From NCBI RefSeq assembly GCF_025499605.1, contig NZ_JAFMVC010000008.1:120954-184953 (forward strand): 64,000 bases of DNA, read 5' to 3'. The translations under genes and the position numbers were made by a program. Source of the DNA: Carboxylicivirga litoralis (GTDB taxonomy: Bacteria; Bacteroidota; Bacteroidia; Bacteroidales; Marinilabiliaceae). The notes beneath the pieces were generated by a model. It saw nothing but the letters and a program-made list of their open reading frames with translations, searched no databases and was not told the DNA's origin. The first letter of the stretch is position 1, and the number at the start of each line of letters is the position of its first letter. Positions 16,844-25,946 of this stretch are shown here, piece by piece.

Positions 16844-18055
16844 ATGAACGAATTATTAAAGAAATATATAAAAGGAGACCGGATTATTTGGTATGTCATA
16901 TTGCTGCTATCTGTTTTTTCTTGTTTAGTGGTTTATAGCGCAACTGGTAATTTGGCCTATAAGCATCAGGATGGTAATGCGGTGTTTTACCTCTTTCGCC
17001 ATGCCAAATTTTTATTGGTCGGGCTGGGGATAATCATTGCTGTGCATCATATTAACTATAAATGGTTCGCCCGCTTTGCAACCGTTTTTCTTTACTTTTC
17101 CATTGTACTTTTGATTATAACAGCCGTTTCGGGGGTGAGCTTAAATCAGGCCAGCCGATGGTTAACGGTGCCTGTTGTAGGTATATCTTTTCAGCCTTCA
17201 GAGATAGCTAAATTAGCTCTGATGATGTACATCGCAAAAGTGTTGGCGCAATATCAGGCTAATGATCGAACAGCTGATGAGGCTTTCAAGCCAATAATGA
17301 TACATGTTGCTATTGTCTGTGGATTAATTTTTAAAGATGATTTCTCAACGGCTGCACTAATAGGTTTTACCAGTTGGTTGGTGATGATGATAGGGCGAGT
17401 GTCTATGAAGTACCTGTTCGGAACCGTTGCGGCAGTTTTAGTGTTTGTATTTGTAGTAATATGGCTTTCCGACTATGTGCCGTTTCTGCATCGTGCCAGT
17501 ACCTGGAAAGCGCGTATTGAACGCTTTGTTGGTGGAGATGAGCAAAAGGAGGCTGGTGGAAAAACGGCCGACTATCAATCGGAGCGATCGCAAATGGCCA
17601 TAGCAACGGGTGGTGTTTTTTGGGGCCGTGGACCTGGTAATAGTCAGCAACGCTACTTCTTACCTCACCCCTATAGTGATTTTGTCTATGCCATTATCAT
17701 AGAGGAATGGGGTATACTAATAGGTGGTTTTTTAATCATGTTCGCCTATCTGATTCTGCTATTTCGGGCTGGCGTCATAGTGCGGGCGAGTAGTAGAACC
17801 TTTCCGGCCTTTTTGGTTGTGGGTTTGTCGACCTTGCTGGTGGTGCAAGCCTTTATAAATATGGGAGTAGCTGTAGGTGTGATGCCGGTTACAGGTCAGC
17901 CATTACCATTGGTTAGTATGGGTGGAACATCTACTTTGTTTACATGTCTTGCGTTTGGTGCTATACTTAGTGTCAGTCGAAATAATATGGAAGAAAAGGA
18001 ATTAGCTGCACAAGCTGAAAATGAAAACTATGAGTCCGATAAAAGTAATAATTAG
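16844..18055 (+). CDS. ftsW: SEDS peptidoglycan glycosyltransferase FtsW
   Basis: 403 aa polytopic SEDS protein that polymerises lipid II at the septum with FtsI. About ten membrane helices are present. Conserved pieces include the GVSLNQASRWL loop, FQPSEIAKLAL, and the C-terminal ITGQPLPLVSMGGTS-type block (VTGQPLPLVSMGGTS). Its 3' end overlaps the murG start by 35 nt (26 nt if the second murG ATG is used). Position in the dcw cluster separates it from the elongation paralogue RodA. Confidence 0.94.
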   Translation: MNELLKKYIKGDRIIWYVILLLSVFSCLVVYSATGNLAYKHQDGNAVFYLFRHAKFLLVGLGIIIAVHHINYKWFARFATVFLYFSIVLLIITAVSGVSLNQASRWLTVPVVGISFQPSEIAKLALMMYIAKVLAQYQANDRTADEAFKPIMIHVAIVCGLIFKDDFSTAALIGFTSWLVMMIGRVSMKYLFGTVAAVLVFVFVVIWLSDYVPFLHRASTWKARIERFVGGDEQKEAGGKTADYQSERSQMAIATGGVFWGRGPGNSQQRYFLPHPYSDFVYAIIIEEWGILIGGFLIMFAYLILLFRAGVIVRASSRTFPAFLVVGLSTLLVVQAFINMGVAVGVMPVTGQPLPLVSMGGTSTLFTCLAFGAILSVSRNNMEEKELAAQAENENYESDKSNN

Positions 18056-19124
18056 TGGAGGTGGTACAGGAGGTCATATCTTTCCTGCCATATCTATAGC
18101 TAATGCTGTTAAAGCCAAACAGCCTGATGCGCAGATTCTATTTGTAGGTGCACAGGGCAAAATGGAGATGGAAAAAGTGCCGGCAGCCGGTTATGAAATT
18201 GTGGGATTGCCTGTGGCTGGTTTTCATCGGAAGTTAACGCTGCGCAACCTCGCATTCCCTTTTAAGTTGCTGCGAAGTATGATGAAAGCACGAAGTGTAA
18301 TCAAGAATTTCAAACCTGATGTAGCTGTTGGTGTTGGAGGGTATGCCAGTGGTCCTGTTCTGCGAATTGCATCGCAATCGGGAGTTCCGAGTTTATTACA
18401 GGAGCAAAACTCCTTTCCTGGTGTCACTAATCGGATTTTGGCTAAAAAGGCAGCTAAGATATGTGTGGCCTATGAAAAAATGGAGCGTTTCTTTTCTAAA
18501 GATAAAATCTTAATAACCGGGAATCCGGTTCGAAATGATTTGCTGTCGGATATTGCAAAAGAAGAGGCTTTGGCGCATTGGGAGCTGGATGTCAATAAAA
18601 AAACAATATTGGTGATAGGAGGAAGTCTTGGGGCTCGCTCAATCAATAATGGAATAATTGCCACGATTAAAAATTTGCCTGATGATGTTCAAATGATATG
18701 GCAAACAGGCAAGTTTTATTTCGAAGAAATGAAGGGTAAGATTCCCAAAGAAGTAGAAGATAGGGTGATTGTAACGGATTTTATTAGTCGCATGGATATG
18801 GCTTTTGCTGCGGCCGATTTAGTGGTGTCGCGTGCAGGTGCCAGTTCTATTTCTGAATTGGCCATACTGGGCAAATCCACTGTCTTTGTGCCTTCGCCCA
18901 ATGTGTCGGAAGATCATCAAACGAAAAATGCAATGGCTCTGGTTGAAAAAGAGGCTGCCGTTTTGGTAAAAGATGCGCAAGTTAATAGCTTAATTGCTGA
19001 GGCTTCAGCACTATTAAAGAATGATGAAAAATTAATGTCTTTGGCGCAAAACATTAAACAATTCGCCAAACCAAATGCAGCTAATGACATTGCTGATGAA
19101 GTGATTAAACTGGCTCAAAAATAA
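18021..19124 (+). CDS. murG: Lipid II synthase (UDP-GlcNAc transferase)
   Basis: 367 aa GT28 glycosyltransferase that adds GlcNAc to lipid I on the inner leaflet. The N-terminal glycine-rich loop ISGGGTGGHIFPA (about 11-23) includes the catalytic-region His. LLQEQNSFPG and the C-terminal donor-binding block VVSRAGASSISELA are present. Starts at 18021 or 18030 (codon 4) are both possible inside the ftsW 3' end; overlap suggests translational coupling. Confidence 0.95.
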   Translation: MKTMSPIKVIISGGGTGGHIFPAISIANAVKAKQPDAQILFVGAQGKMEMEKVPAAGYEIVGLPVAGFHRKLTLRNLAFPFKLLRSMMKARSVIKNFKPDVAVGVGGYASGPVLRIASQSGVPSLLQEQNSFPGVTNRILAKKAAKICVAYEKMERFFSKDKILITGNPVRNDLLSDIAKEEALAHWELDVNKKTILVIGGSLGARSINNGIIATIKNLPDDVQMIWQTGKFYFEEMKGKIPKEVEDRVIVTDFISRMDMAFAAADLVVSRAGASSISELAILGKSTVFVPSPNVSEDHQTKNAMALVEKEAAVLVKDAQVNSLIAEASALLKNDEKLMSLAQNIKQFAKPNAANDIADEVIKLAQK

Positions 19125-19128
19125 GGGT

Positions 19129-20517
19129 ATGCTACAATTGAAAGATATACAAAGTGTTTATTTTGTTGGTATAGGTGGCATTGGTATGAGTGCTATTGCC
19201 CGATTTTTCAAATACGAGGGTCTGCATGTGGCTGGTTATGATCGTGTTTCAACGTTGTTGACGAAGGAGTTAGAGGCTGAAGGTATTACCATTCATTATG
19301 AAGATGATGTGCAGCAGATAGCACTTAATTATCGCGATAAAACATCAACTTTGGTGGTATATACGCCGGCCATTCCCAATGAACATACCGAGTTGACTTA
19401 TTTTCGGAAAAAGGGATTTGATGTTCGTAAACGTGCAGCTGTATTAGGATTAATTTCAGGAGGTATGAATAGTGTTTGCGTAGCAGGTACGCATGGAAAA
19501 ACCACTATTTCATCCATGACAGCACATTTGTATAAGCAATCAGCTGTTGGTTGTAATGCATTTTTAGGAGGGATTATCAATAATTATAAAACCAATTTTT
19601 TACACGATTCAAATTCGGATTATGTTGTTTTAGAGGCTGATGAATTCGATCGTTCGTTTTTGCATTTATCACCGCATTTTGCGCTGCTTTCTGCTATGGA
19701 TGCTGATCATTTAGATATATATGGTGATAAGGAATCGATTAATGAGGCATTTTTGGAGTTTGTAGATAAAATTGAGCCGGGTGGTGTGTTGCTTCATAAA
19801 GCTGGGTTGCCTGTTGAAGTGGCTCATGATGAAATTGAGGTGTTTACCTATTCGATTGAAGAGAAAGCAGATTTCAAAGCTTTTAATATTAAGTTGATTG
19901 ATGGCTTGTATCAATTCGATTTAAAGTCGCCTTTTGGAACAATAAAGGGGTTGAAAATGGGCGTTCCGGCATTGGTGAATGTGGAAAATGCAGTTGGTGC
20001 AATTGGCTTGGCCTTATTGGGTGGAGTGGAAGCAGAGGAGATTAAAGCTGCTTTGCCATCTTTTGAGGGAATTCGTCGCCGGTTTCAGTATCGGCTAAAA
20101 AGTGACGAAATTGTTTTTATTGATGATTATGCACATCATCCCGAGGAAATTAAAGCGACTTTGAAATCGGTTAAAGCCATTTATCCAAAATCGCATATAA
20201 CGGTTGTCTTTCAGCCGCATTTGTATACTCGAACACGTGATTTTGCAGATGGATTTGCAGCCTCCTTAGATATATGCGATCGAGTATTATTGTTAGATAT
20301 CTATCCGGCACGTGAATTACCAATTGCTGGGGTGGGATCGGAAATGATTGCGAAATTGATGTCTAACGAAAGTGTTAAGGTTGTTAGTAAAGAAGGTTTG
20401 TTTGATGAATTGTGTAGTCAGAAAATAGAGATTTTACTGACGCTTGGTGCTGGCGATATTGATAAAGAAGTGCCGGTTTTAGAGGAGAAATTAAAGGTGT
20501 TTATCGCCAATAAATAG
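19129..20517 (+). CDS. murC: UDP-N-acetylmuramate:L-alanine ligase
   Basis: 462 aa first Mur ligase of the stem peptide. The N-terminus contains the UDP-binding GIGGIGMSAIA. The ATP loop is GTHGKTT (120-126), where murC has His in place of the Asn of murD and murE. Later blocks are EADEFDRSFLHL, DADHLDIYGD and DDYAHHPEEI. Length is typical. It is the last murein ligase in the cluster: no murF or ddl is encoded here, so the D-Ala-D-Ala steps must be encoded elsewhere. A 95-bp AT-rich gap before ftsQ could hold a secondary promoter. Confidence 0.95.
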   Translation: MLQLKDIQSVYFVGIGGIGMSAIARFFKYEGLHVAGYDRVSTLLTKELEAEGITIHYEDDVQQIALNYRDKTSTLVVYTPAIPNEHTELTYFRKKGFDVRKRAAVLGLISGGMNSVCVAGTHGKTTISSMTAHLYKQSAVGCNAFLGGIINNYKTNFLHDSNSDYVVLEADEFDRSFLHLSPHFALLSAMDADHLDIYGDKESINEAFLEFVDKIEPGGVLLHKAGLPVEVAHDEIEVFTYSIEEKADFKAFNIKLIDGLYQFDLKSPFGTIKGLKMGVPALVNVENAVGAIGLALLGGVEAEEIKAALPSFEGIRRRFQYRLKSDEIVFIDDYAHHPEEIKATLKSVKAIYPKSHITVVFQPHLYTRTRDFADGFAASLDICDRVLLLDIYPARELPIAGVGSEMIAKLMSNESVKVVSKEGLFDELCSQKIEILLTLGAGDIDKEVPVLEEKLKVFIANK

Positions 20518-20612
20518 ACGTTTAACAAATTGTTAATAAATAATAATAAATACGCAGCCGTCAGAAGGTGGAAAAGGTTATATTTAAGCGGATTTATAAG
20601 GTTTAGTCGCAA

Positions 20613-21341
20613 ATGAAACGATTCAAAAACATATTGTTTTTAGTTATTGCTGTAGTTTATATTACGGTAATATTCTCATTTGTAGCTGTTAATAAAAGCG
20701 AAGTTGTTTGTGGTCAAATTTTGCCTTCTATTTGCGATAGCATAGACAATCAGTTTATCACAGCTCAGGAGCTGTCGGATATTACACTGGAAAAATATCC
20801 GGCTATCTTGGGAAGTAAGCTGAAAGATATGGATTGTAATCAGATGGAAGAGTTTTTTCAGAAACATCCGGCCATTGAGAACTGTGAGGTTTATTTTACC
20901 TATGGTGGTACACTTCATCTTGATGTGACACAGCGTGAACCATTGGTACGAGTTTTCGATAATGGGGCTTCGTATTATTTAGATATGGATGGCGATAAAA
21001 TGCCAGTCTTTAAAAATCACTCGGCACACGTGTTGGTTGCCAGTGGTTATATCAAGCGCTTGTCATCAAAGCATGATTTGCTGTTGATTGCCAATGCGAT
21101 TTATAGTGAAGCGTTTTGGAAAGCTCAGATTGAGCAGGTGTATGTTGATGAGAAAGGGGAGTTAACTTTAGTGCCGCGTGTAGGAGATCATCTGATTGAG
21201 TTTGGAAAGGTTGAGGATGTTGACGCAAAGTTTCGTAACCTGAAAGCGCTTTATACTCAGGGCTGGGATGCTCGTGAGTGGAATTTGTATAAGAAAGTAA
21301 GTTTGAAATATAAAGGACAAGTTGTTTGTACAAAAGGATAG
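20613..21341 (+). CDS. ftsQ: Cell division protein FtsQ/DivIB
   Basis: 242 aa bitopic protein with a short cytoplasmic N-terminus, one membrane span (about 6-24, ILFLVIAVVYITVIFSFVA) and a periplasmic part that starts with a POTRA-like region and ends with a beta domain. It has VYFTYGGTLHLDVTQREPLVRVF, where the QREPLVRV block is the conserved FtsQ segment. It bridges early (FtsA/FtsZ) and late (FtsL, FtsI, FtsW) divisome parts. Sequence conservation is low, so position before ftsA supports the call. Confidence 0.88.
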   Translation: MKRFKNILFLVIAVVYITVIFSFVAVNKSEVVCGQILPSICDSIDNQFITAQELSDITLEKYPAILGSKLKDMDCNQMEEFFQKHPAIENCEVYFTYGGTLHLDVTQREPLVRVFDNGASYYLDMDGDKMPVFKNHSAHVLVASGYIKRLSSKHDLLLIANAIYSEAFWKAQIEQVYVDEKGELTLVPRVGDHLIEFGKVEDVDAKFRNLKALYTQGWDAREWNLYKKVSLKYKGQVVCTKG

Positions 21342-21346
21342 ATGTT

Positions 21347-22687
21347 ATGAACCACGAACCTAATCTAATTGCAGCCATCGATATTGGAACCACAAAAATT
21401 GTGGCTATTGTTGGACGTAAGCTCGAAAATGGGAAATTACAACTTCTTGGCATAGAGAAGGTGCCTTCTATTGGTGTTAAGAGAGGGGTAGTTTTAAACA
21501 TTGACGAAACGGTTGCTTCTATCAAACAAGCTATTGCGAGCATTGAAGAGAAACTGGATATAAAACTGAAAGATGTGTATGTGGGCATTGCCGGACAACA
21601 CATTAAGAGTCTGCGAAATAGGGGCTATCGTTTTATTGAAAGTGGTCTTGAGATTACTCAGGATGATGTAGATAATTTGTTTGATGATAACTATAAAATT
21701 CCGGTAGAAGCCGGAGAGAAGATTATGCATGTTATTCCACAGGATTATATTGTGGATAACGAAATGGGTGTTAAAAACCCTGTAGGTATGTCAGGGCGCC
21801 GTTTAGAAGGTAACTTTCATATCGTACTAGGTCGTATTGCATCTGTCAAGAATATTGAGAAGTGTATCCGTCGGGTGGCGCTTCAATTAAATGACTTGAT
21901 TCTTGAACCCTTGGCTTCGTCTAAAAGTGTGTTAACCGAAGAAGAGAAAGAGGCGGGGGTTGTTTTGGTTGACATAGGTGGAGGTACTACCGATGTAGCT
22001 GTCTTTTATGATGGTATTATTCGTCATACAGCCGTGATTCCTTTTGGCGGTAATGTGGTGACTTCAGATATTAAGGAAGGTTGCTCTGTTCTTTACAAGC
22101 AAGCAGAGTCTTTAAAAGTACAATTTGGTTCAGCCATGGGTGATATGGCACGTGAAGATATGGTGGTAACCATTCCGGGTATGGCCGGGTGGGAGCCAAA
22201 AGAAATTTCTTTCAAAAGTTTGGCCTACATTATTCAGGCTCGTATGGAGGAAATTATTGATTATGTGATGTATCAGATTGAAAATTCCGGCTGCCTTGAT
22301 AAAGTAGGTGCTGGTATTGTGTTAACCGGTGGAGGAGCTTTGTTGAAGAATCTACCACAGTTAATCAAATTACGAACTGGATTGGATGTTCGAATCGGCT
22401 TGCCAGATCGTTGCCTGGAAGGTGATGTGCCTCCAATTGCACATTTGCCAAATTACTCAACAAGTATTGGTTTAGTTCTAAGTGCTATGGAGCGTCCTAA
22501 GCGTGCGATTGTTGAGCCCGAGTTATTCGGTGAAGTTGAGCCGCAATGGGATGAACAATCGCGACGTGCGAGTGCAAAACGGGAAAAGGTGAAGAAAGAA
22601 AAATCGAGTTACAAAACGGGTAACTTGTTTAGTGGCATTAAAAACGGATTGGTCAATATCTTCGATGAGAAAGATGTTGAAATGTAG
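21347..22687 (+). CDS. ftsA: Cell division protein FtsA
   Basis: 446 aa from ATG at 21347 (MNHEPNLIAAIDIGTTK); the longer in-frame start at 21326 overlaps ftsQ and adds seven atypical residues. Actin-like ATPase that tethers FtsZ filaments to the membrane. Visible motifs are phosphate 1 DIGTTKIVAIVG, phosphate 2 VVLVDIGGGTTDVAVF and adenosine VLTGGGALLKNL. The C-terminal tail has basic and hydrophobic residues (SGIKNGLVNIF) suitable as an amphipathic membrane-targeting helix, followed by an acidic end. ftsZ starts 19 bp downstream. Confidence 0.95.
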   Translation: MNHEPNLIAAIDIGTTKIVAIVGRKLENGKLQLLGIEKVPSIGVKRGVVLNIDETVASIKQAIASIEEKLDIKLKDVYVGIAGQHIKSLRNRGYRFIESGLEITQDDVDNLFDDNYKIPVEAGEKIMHVIPQDYIVDNEMGVKNPVGMSGRRLEGNFHIVLGRIASVKNIEKCIRRVALQLNDLILEPLASSKSVLTEEEKEAGVVLVDIGGGTTDVAVFYDGIIRHTAVIPFGGNVVTSDIKEGCSVLYKQAESLKVQFGSAMGDMAREDMVVTIPGMAGWEPKEISFKSLAYIIQARMEEIIDYVMYQIENSGCLDKVGAGIVLTGGGALLKNLPQLIKLRTGLDVRIGLPDRCLEGDVPPIAHLPNYSTSIGLVLSAMERPKRAIVEPELFGEVEPQWDEQSRRASAKREKVKKEKSSYKTGNLFSGIKNGLVNIFDEKDVEM

Positions 22688-22706
22688 AAGGTAAAACTGG
22701 ACGGAT

Positions 22707-24200
22707 ATGAGTGAAGAGTTGATGAATTTCGATATACCGCAATCTGAATCTTCAATAATAAAAGTAATTGGAGTTGGAGGTGGAGGAAGTAACGCCGTCA
22801 ACTACATGTATGGCCTCGGTATTAAGGATGTAAATTTTGTTGTTTGTAATACAGATGCCCAGGCCTTGGAAAGTAGTCCTGTGCCTGTTAAAATTCAATT
22901 GGGCGAATCATTAACGGAAGGCCGTGGTGCAGGTAACCGTCCTGATAAAGGTCGGGAGTCGGCTATTGAAAACCTGGAGGACGTTGTTAGTGTTCTGAAG
23001 CAAAACACAAAAATGGTATTTGTGACGGCCGGAATGGGTGGTGGAACAGGTACCGGTGCAGCTCCGATTATTGCCAAAACGGCTAAGGAAATGGGTATCT
23101 TAACCGTTGGTATTGTTACTATTCCTTTTAAGTTCGAAGGTAAGTTAAGGATTAATCAGGCATTGGATGGCATTGCTGAAATGGAAAAGAATGTCGATTC
23201 ATTGCTGATAATTAATAATGAGCGTCTGCGTGAGATGTTTGGTGATTTAAAATTATCCAATGCCTTCTCAAAAGCAGATGATGTATTAGCGACTGCCGCT
23301 AAAGGTATTGCGGAGATAATTACTGTACATGGCTATATAAACGTCGATTTTGCCGATGTGGAAACGGTAATGAAGGACAGTGGTGTTGCTATCATGGGTT
23401 CTGCGTATGCCGAGGGTGAAAAACGTGCTATTGATGCTATTCAGGCATCGTTAGAATCGCCGCTATTGAATAATAATGAAATTAGAGGTGCGCGAAATAT
23501 CCTTCTGAATATTACTTCCGGTACCGAAGAAATTACCATGGATGAAGTGGGTGAGATAACCGACTATGTGCAAGATGTTGTTGGTGAAGATGCATCGATT
23601 ATATGGGGTACCGGTAATGATGATACACTAGCCAAGCAGGTTTGTGTAACGATTATTGCCACTGGTTTTGTGTCTGAGCAGTTAATCGAACATCGTGTTA
23701 GGAAAAAACAGGATAATGTAACGCGTTTTTCACTTGATGAAGAGGGGGAGGTGACGGCTGTGCCTCAGGAAGAGGAGGTGATTGATTTTTCTGTCGAGCC
23801 TGGAGAAGAACAAGGGCGTGTGATTGATTTTGAGGCAGTGGAGCGGAAAAAGCAAGAGCGTATAGATACCTATTATCAACCTGTAGTGCCACAAAGTCGC
23901 AAGTCTGAAGTTGATCATTATAATCCATCAAATGATAACTTTATTGATGAAGGCTTTAGTACGGCTGGGGCTAGTTATTATAAGTCTCATTTGAGTCAGG
24001 AGGAAATGGAAGATGAGCGTTTTATTGAGCAGATTGAGAATGTTCCTGCATATAAGCGTCGTAAAATGCCGGTTGAGAATGAGCCTAACAGGCGTGTAAG
24101 TCAGGAGAAGAAAGTGAGTCGTTTCTCTTTATCTGATGATCCAAAGAATGGACCGCAAATTAGTAAGGATAATCCTTACTTACATGATAATGTAGATTAA
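22707..24200 (+). CDS. ftsZ: Cell division GTPase FtsZ
   Basis: 497 aa tubulin homologue forming the Z ring. N-terminal GVGGGGSNAVNYM, tubulin signature G111-G-G-T-G-T-G117, and T7 synergy-loop region NVDFADVETVM. A long variable linker (about 330-440, acidic and Gln-rich) follows the globular domain. The conserved FtsA-binding motif appears as VPAYKRRK around 444-451 but is not at the terminus: about 45 more residues follow, ending ISKDNPYLHDNVD. This long tail is also seen in other Bacteroidota. Confidence 0.96.
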   Translation: MSEELMNFDIPQSESSIIKVIGVGGGGSNAVNYMYGLGIKDVNFVVCNTDAQALESSPVPVKIQLGESLTEGRGAGNRPDKGRESAIENLEDVVSVLKQNTKMVFVTAGMGGGTGTGAAPIIAKTAKEMGILTVGIVTIPFKFEGKLRINQALDGIAEMEKNVDSLLIINNERLREMFGDLKLSNAFSKADDVLATAAKGIAEIITVHGYINVDFADVETVMKDSGVAIMGSAYAEGEKRAIDAIQASLESPLLNNNEIRGARNILLNITSGTEEITMDEVGEITDYVQDVVGEDASIIWGTGNDDTLAKQVCVTIIATGFVSEQLIEHRVRKKQDNVTRFSLDEEGEVTAVPQEEEVIDFSVEPGEEQGRVIDFEAVERKKQERIDTYYQPVVPQSRKSEVDHYNPSNDNFIDEGFSTAGASYYKSHLSQEEMEDERFIEQIENVPAYKRRKMPVENEPNRRVSQEKKVSRFSLSDDPKNGPQISKDNPYLHDNVD

Positions 24201-24222
24201 CCAGTTTTAAGAATTAAATATT

Positions 24223-24672
24223 ATGAGTTTAGAGGCGCAGATAAGCAATGATATCAAGGAAGCAATGAAGGCTAAAGAGCGTATTCGATTAGAGGCATTG
24301 CGTGGTGTGAAAAAAGAAATGATTGAAGCTAAGACTTCAAAGGGAGCGGCTGAAGAATTGACGGATGCTGATGTGATGAAAATCATTCAGAAGATGGTGA
24401 AACAACGCAAAGATTCAGCAGAGTTGTTTAAGTCTCAAAATCGCGAAGATTTGGCAGAAAAAGAATTAGCTGAAGTTGAAGCGATAAATGTGTATTTGCC
24501 GGCTCAATTAAGTCAGGAAGAGTTGCAGCCAATCGTAAAAGCTATTATTGAGAAAGTTGGTGCCACATCAATGAAAGAAATGGGTAAAGTAATGGGCGTT
24601 GCCTCTAAAGAACTAGCAGGCAAGGCTGATGGAAAAGATATTTCAGCTGTGGTAAAGCAGTTGTTAGGATAG
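24223..24672 (+). CDS. GatB/YqeY domain protein
   Basis: 149 aa YqeY-family protein, homologous to the C-terminal helical domain of the amidotransferase subunit GatB. It has LEAQISNDIKEAMKAKERIRLEALRGVKKE at the start (two helices) and EVEAINVYLPAQLSQEEL in the middle, the family hallmark. The domain in GatB recognises tRNA; the stand-alone protein has no firmly known role. It is the last gene of the dcw transcript (22 bp after ftsZ) and is followed by a strong terminator. This ftsZ-yqeY order is common in Bacteroidota. Confidence 0.92.
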   Translation: MSLEAQISNDIKEAMKAKERIRLEALRGVKKEMIEAKTSKGAAEELTDADVMKIIQKMVKQRKDSAELFKSQNREDLAEKELAEVEAINVYLPAQLSQEELQPIVKAIIEKVGATSMKEMGKVMGVASKELAGKADGKDISAVVKQLLG

Positions 24673-24683
24673 GAATTTGATTG

Positions 24684-24722
24684 TAAAAAAAGCCGATGTT
24701 TATTTGAACATCGGCTTTTTTG
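24684..24722 (+). terminator. Rho-independent terminator of the dcw cluster (bidirectional)
   Basis: Perfect 10-bp stem agccgatgtt (24691-24700) / aacatcggct (24707-24716), six-base loop, flanked by A7 before and T6 after. It can also serve the convergent gene ending at 24727. Confidence 0.92.
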
Positions 24723-24726
24723 TGCG

Positions 24727-24999
24727 TTATAGGCTCATTACGCCTTCAATGATTGCCACTTGGCTTGTGACGTCAATGATAGCATTGGCGCTTTTCATGC
24801 TGACACGGCAAGTTACAGATACGTACTTTAGGTTTTTAGTGTGGTTGTATGTAACTGTTCCGTGTTTTGGAAGTAAATCAACCACCTGTTGAACTTTCCC
24901 GTCTTCGTTCGGAACAATAAACTTAAACATATATAACATTGGCCATTTTTTGTTATTGGCCAGTAATTCTTTTAGTTTCTCGTAATCCTGCATCGACAT
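24727..24999 (-). CDS. DUF493 (YbeD-like) family protein
   Basis: 90 aa (88 if the second ATG at 24993 is used). Small ferredoxin-like-fold protein of the DUF493/YbeD family: a short helical start (YEKLKELLANNKKWP), then a strand FKFIVPN, a helix around VQQVVDLLP and the block KYVSVTCRVSMKSANAIIDV, matching the family's SVSITI strand. An ACT-like regulatory role has been suggested for the fold, but the function is not established. Convergent with yqeY, sharing a bidirectional terminator. Confidence 0.75.
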   Translation of the reverse strand: MSMQDYEKLKELLANNKKWPMLYMFKFIVPNEDGKVQQVVDLLPKHGTVTYNHTKNLKYVSVTCRVSMKSANAIIDVTSQVAIIEGVMSL

Positions 25000-25103
25000 A
25001 TCATCTGCTTTTAAGGCTGCAAAAGTAGCTTAAAAAAAGGAGCGGATAAAGTAAAAATGAATGTTGTATCTTTAAAAAATATAAACCCATCAATATTTTA
25101 AGA

Positions 25104-25559
25104 ATGAAAAAATTACATGTTATACTGGTTTTTACTTTGGTGTCGTTTGTAATGCAGGCACAAACTAAAGATAAAGAGATTAAGGCCATTAAAAAGGTGA
25201 TTCAGTCGGCCTATGTTGAAGGTATTCAAAATGAAGGTGACATTGCTAAAATTGATGCCGGTATTCATCCTGATTTTAATTTATTAGGGATTGGAGAAAA
25301 TGGTGCCATTTGGAAATTACCTATATCTGAGTGGAAGGAGAAAGTTGTTCAGCGCAAAAGTGAAGGGAAATTGCCCCGTGATAAGGATAATTTGATTAGT
25401 GTTAAGTTTTTGTCAGTAGATGTGACAGGAACGGCTGCAGTGGCTAAATTTGAATTTTATGTGGGGGAAGAATTGAAGTATATCGATTATATTTCCTTGT
25501 ATAAATTTGATGATGGCTGGAAGTTAGTAAGTAAAATCTATTACAAGTTCGAGGACTAA
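25104..25559 (+). CDS. Exported NTF2-like (putative lumazine-binding family) protein
   Basis: 151 aa. Signal peptide MKKLHVILVFTLVSFVMQAQ with cleavage after about residue 20. The mature part has the cone-shaped NTF2-like pattern: helices with AIKKVIQSAYVEGIQNEGD, then IHPDFNLLGI, VKFLSVDVTGTAAVAKFEF and YIDYISLYKFDDGWKLVSKIYY. This resembles the putative lumazine-binding/SnoaL-like domain common in Bacteroidota secreted proteins. Ligand unknown. It overlaps the convergent YchJ-like gene by 4 bp. Confidence 0.7.
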   Translation: MKKLHVILVFTLVSFVMQAQTKDKEIKAIKKVIQSAYVEGIQNEGDIAKIDAGIHPDFNLLGIGENGAIWKLPISEWKEKVVQRKSEGKLPRDKDNLISVKFLSVDVTGTAAVAKFEFYVGEELKYIDYISLYKFDDGWKLVSKIYYKFED

Positions 25560-25945
25560 AAGTGTTGTCCTGATACATAGTACCACATCCCTCTTTCTTT
25601 GCGGAAGAGGGATTTTTCATGAATGGTTTCTAATTGACCAGCCTCCATGTATAGTGCTTTGAACTCTACCATGCCTTTTGAATCTGCTTCCAGTCCTTGC
25701 TCTTTGTTCAGGATTGTTAACCCCATCCATTGTACGGATTCCATCCATTCCTTAATGTTCTTTTTGTCTTTTAAAGGGCGTGTGCTAGTGTGATGTGTTT
25801 TCATCAGGTAGTCGACCTTAGTTAGAGAGAAAGCTGTATAACGCGAGCGCATGAGTTGTTCTGCTGTTGCAGGCTGAGCTGTGTTGTCGATATATACCTG
25901 GCAGCATTCGCCGTAGTTTTTTCCAGATGAGCAGGGGCATTTCAT
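25556..25945 (-). CDS. YchJ-family SEC-C motif protein (UPF0225)
   Basis: 129 aa. Begins with the SEC-C zinc motif CPCSSGKNYGECC, followed by RSRYTAFSLTKVDYLMKTHH, the diagnostic YchJ block. The C-terminal half matches the family's NTF2-like domain. E. coli YchJ has a second SEC-C at the C-terminus; this protein ends VSGQHF without one, so it is the short form. Molecular role unknown. One base separates it from the upstream DEAD-like gene, so they are probably co-transcribed. Confidence 0.82.
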   Translation of the reverse strand: MKCPCSSGKNYGECCQVYIDNTAQPATAEQLMRSRYTAFSLTKVDYLMKTHHTSTRPLKDKKNIKEWMESVQWMGLTILNKEQGLEADSKGMVEFKALYMEAGQLETIHEKSLFRKERGMWYYVSGQHF

Positions 25946-25946
25946 A

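Noticed and set aside
21052..21603. Minus-strand frame of 183 aa across ftsQ and ftsA
   Set aside because: Overlaps two certain division genes on the other strand and has no start-site context or homology-like motif.
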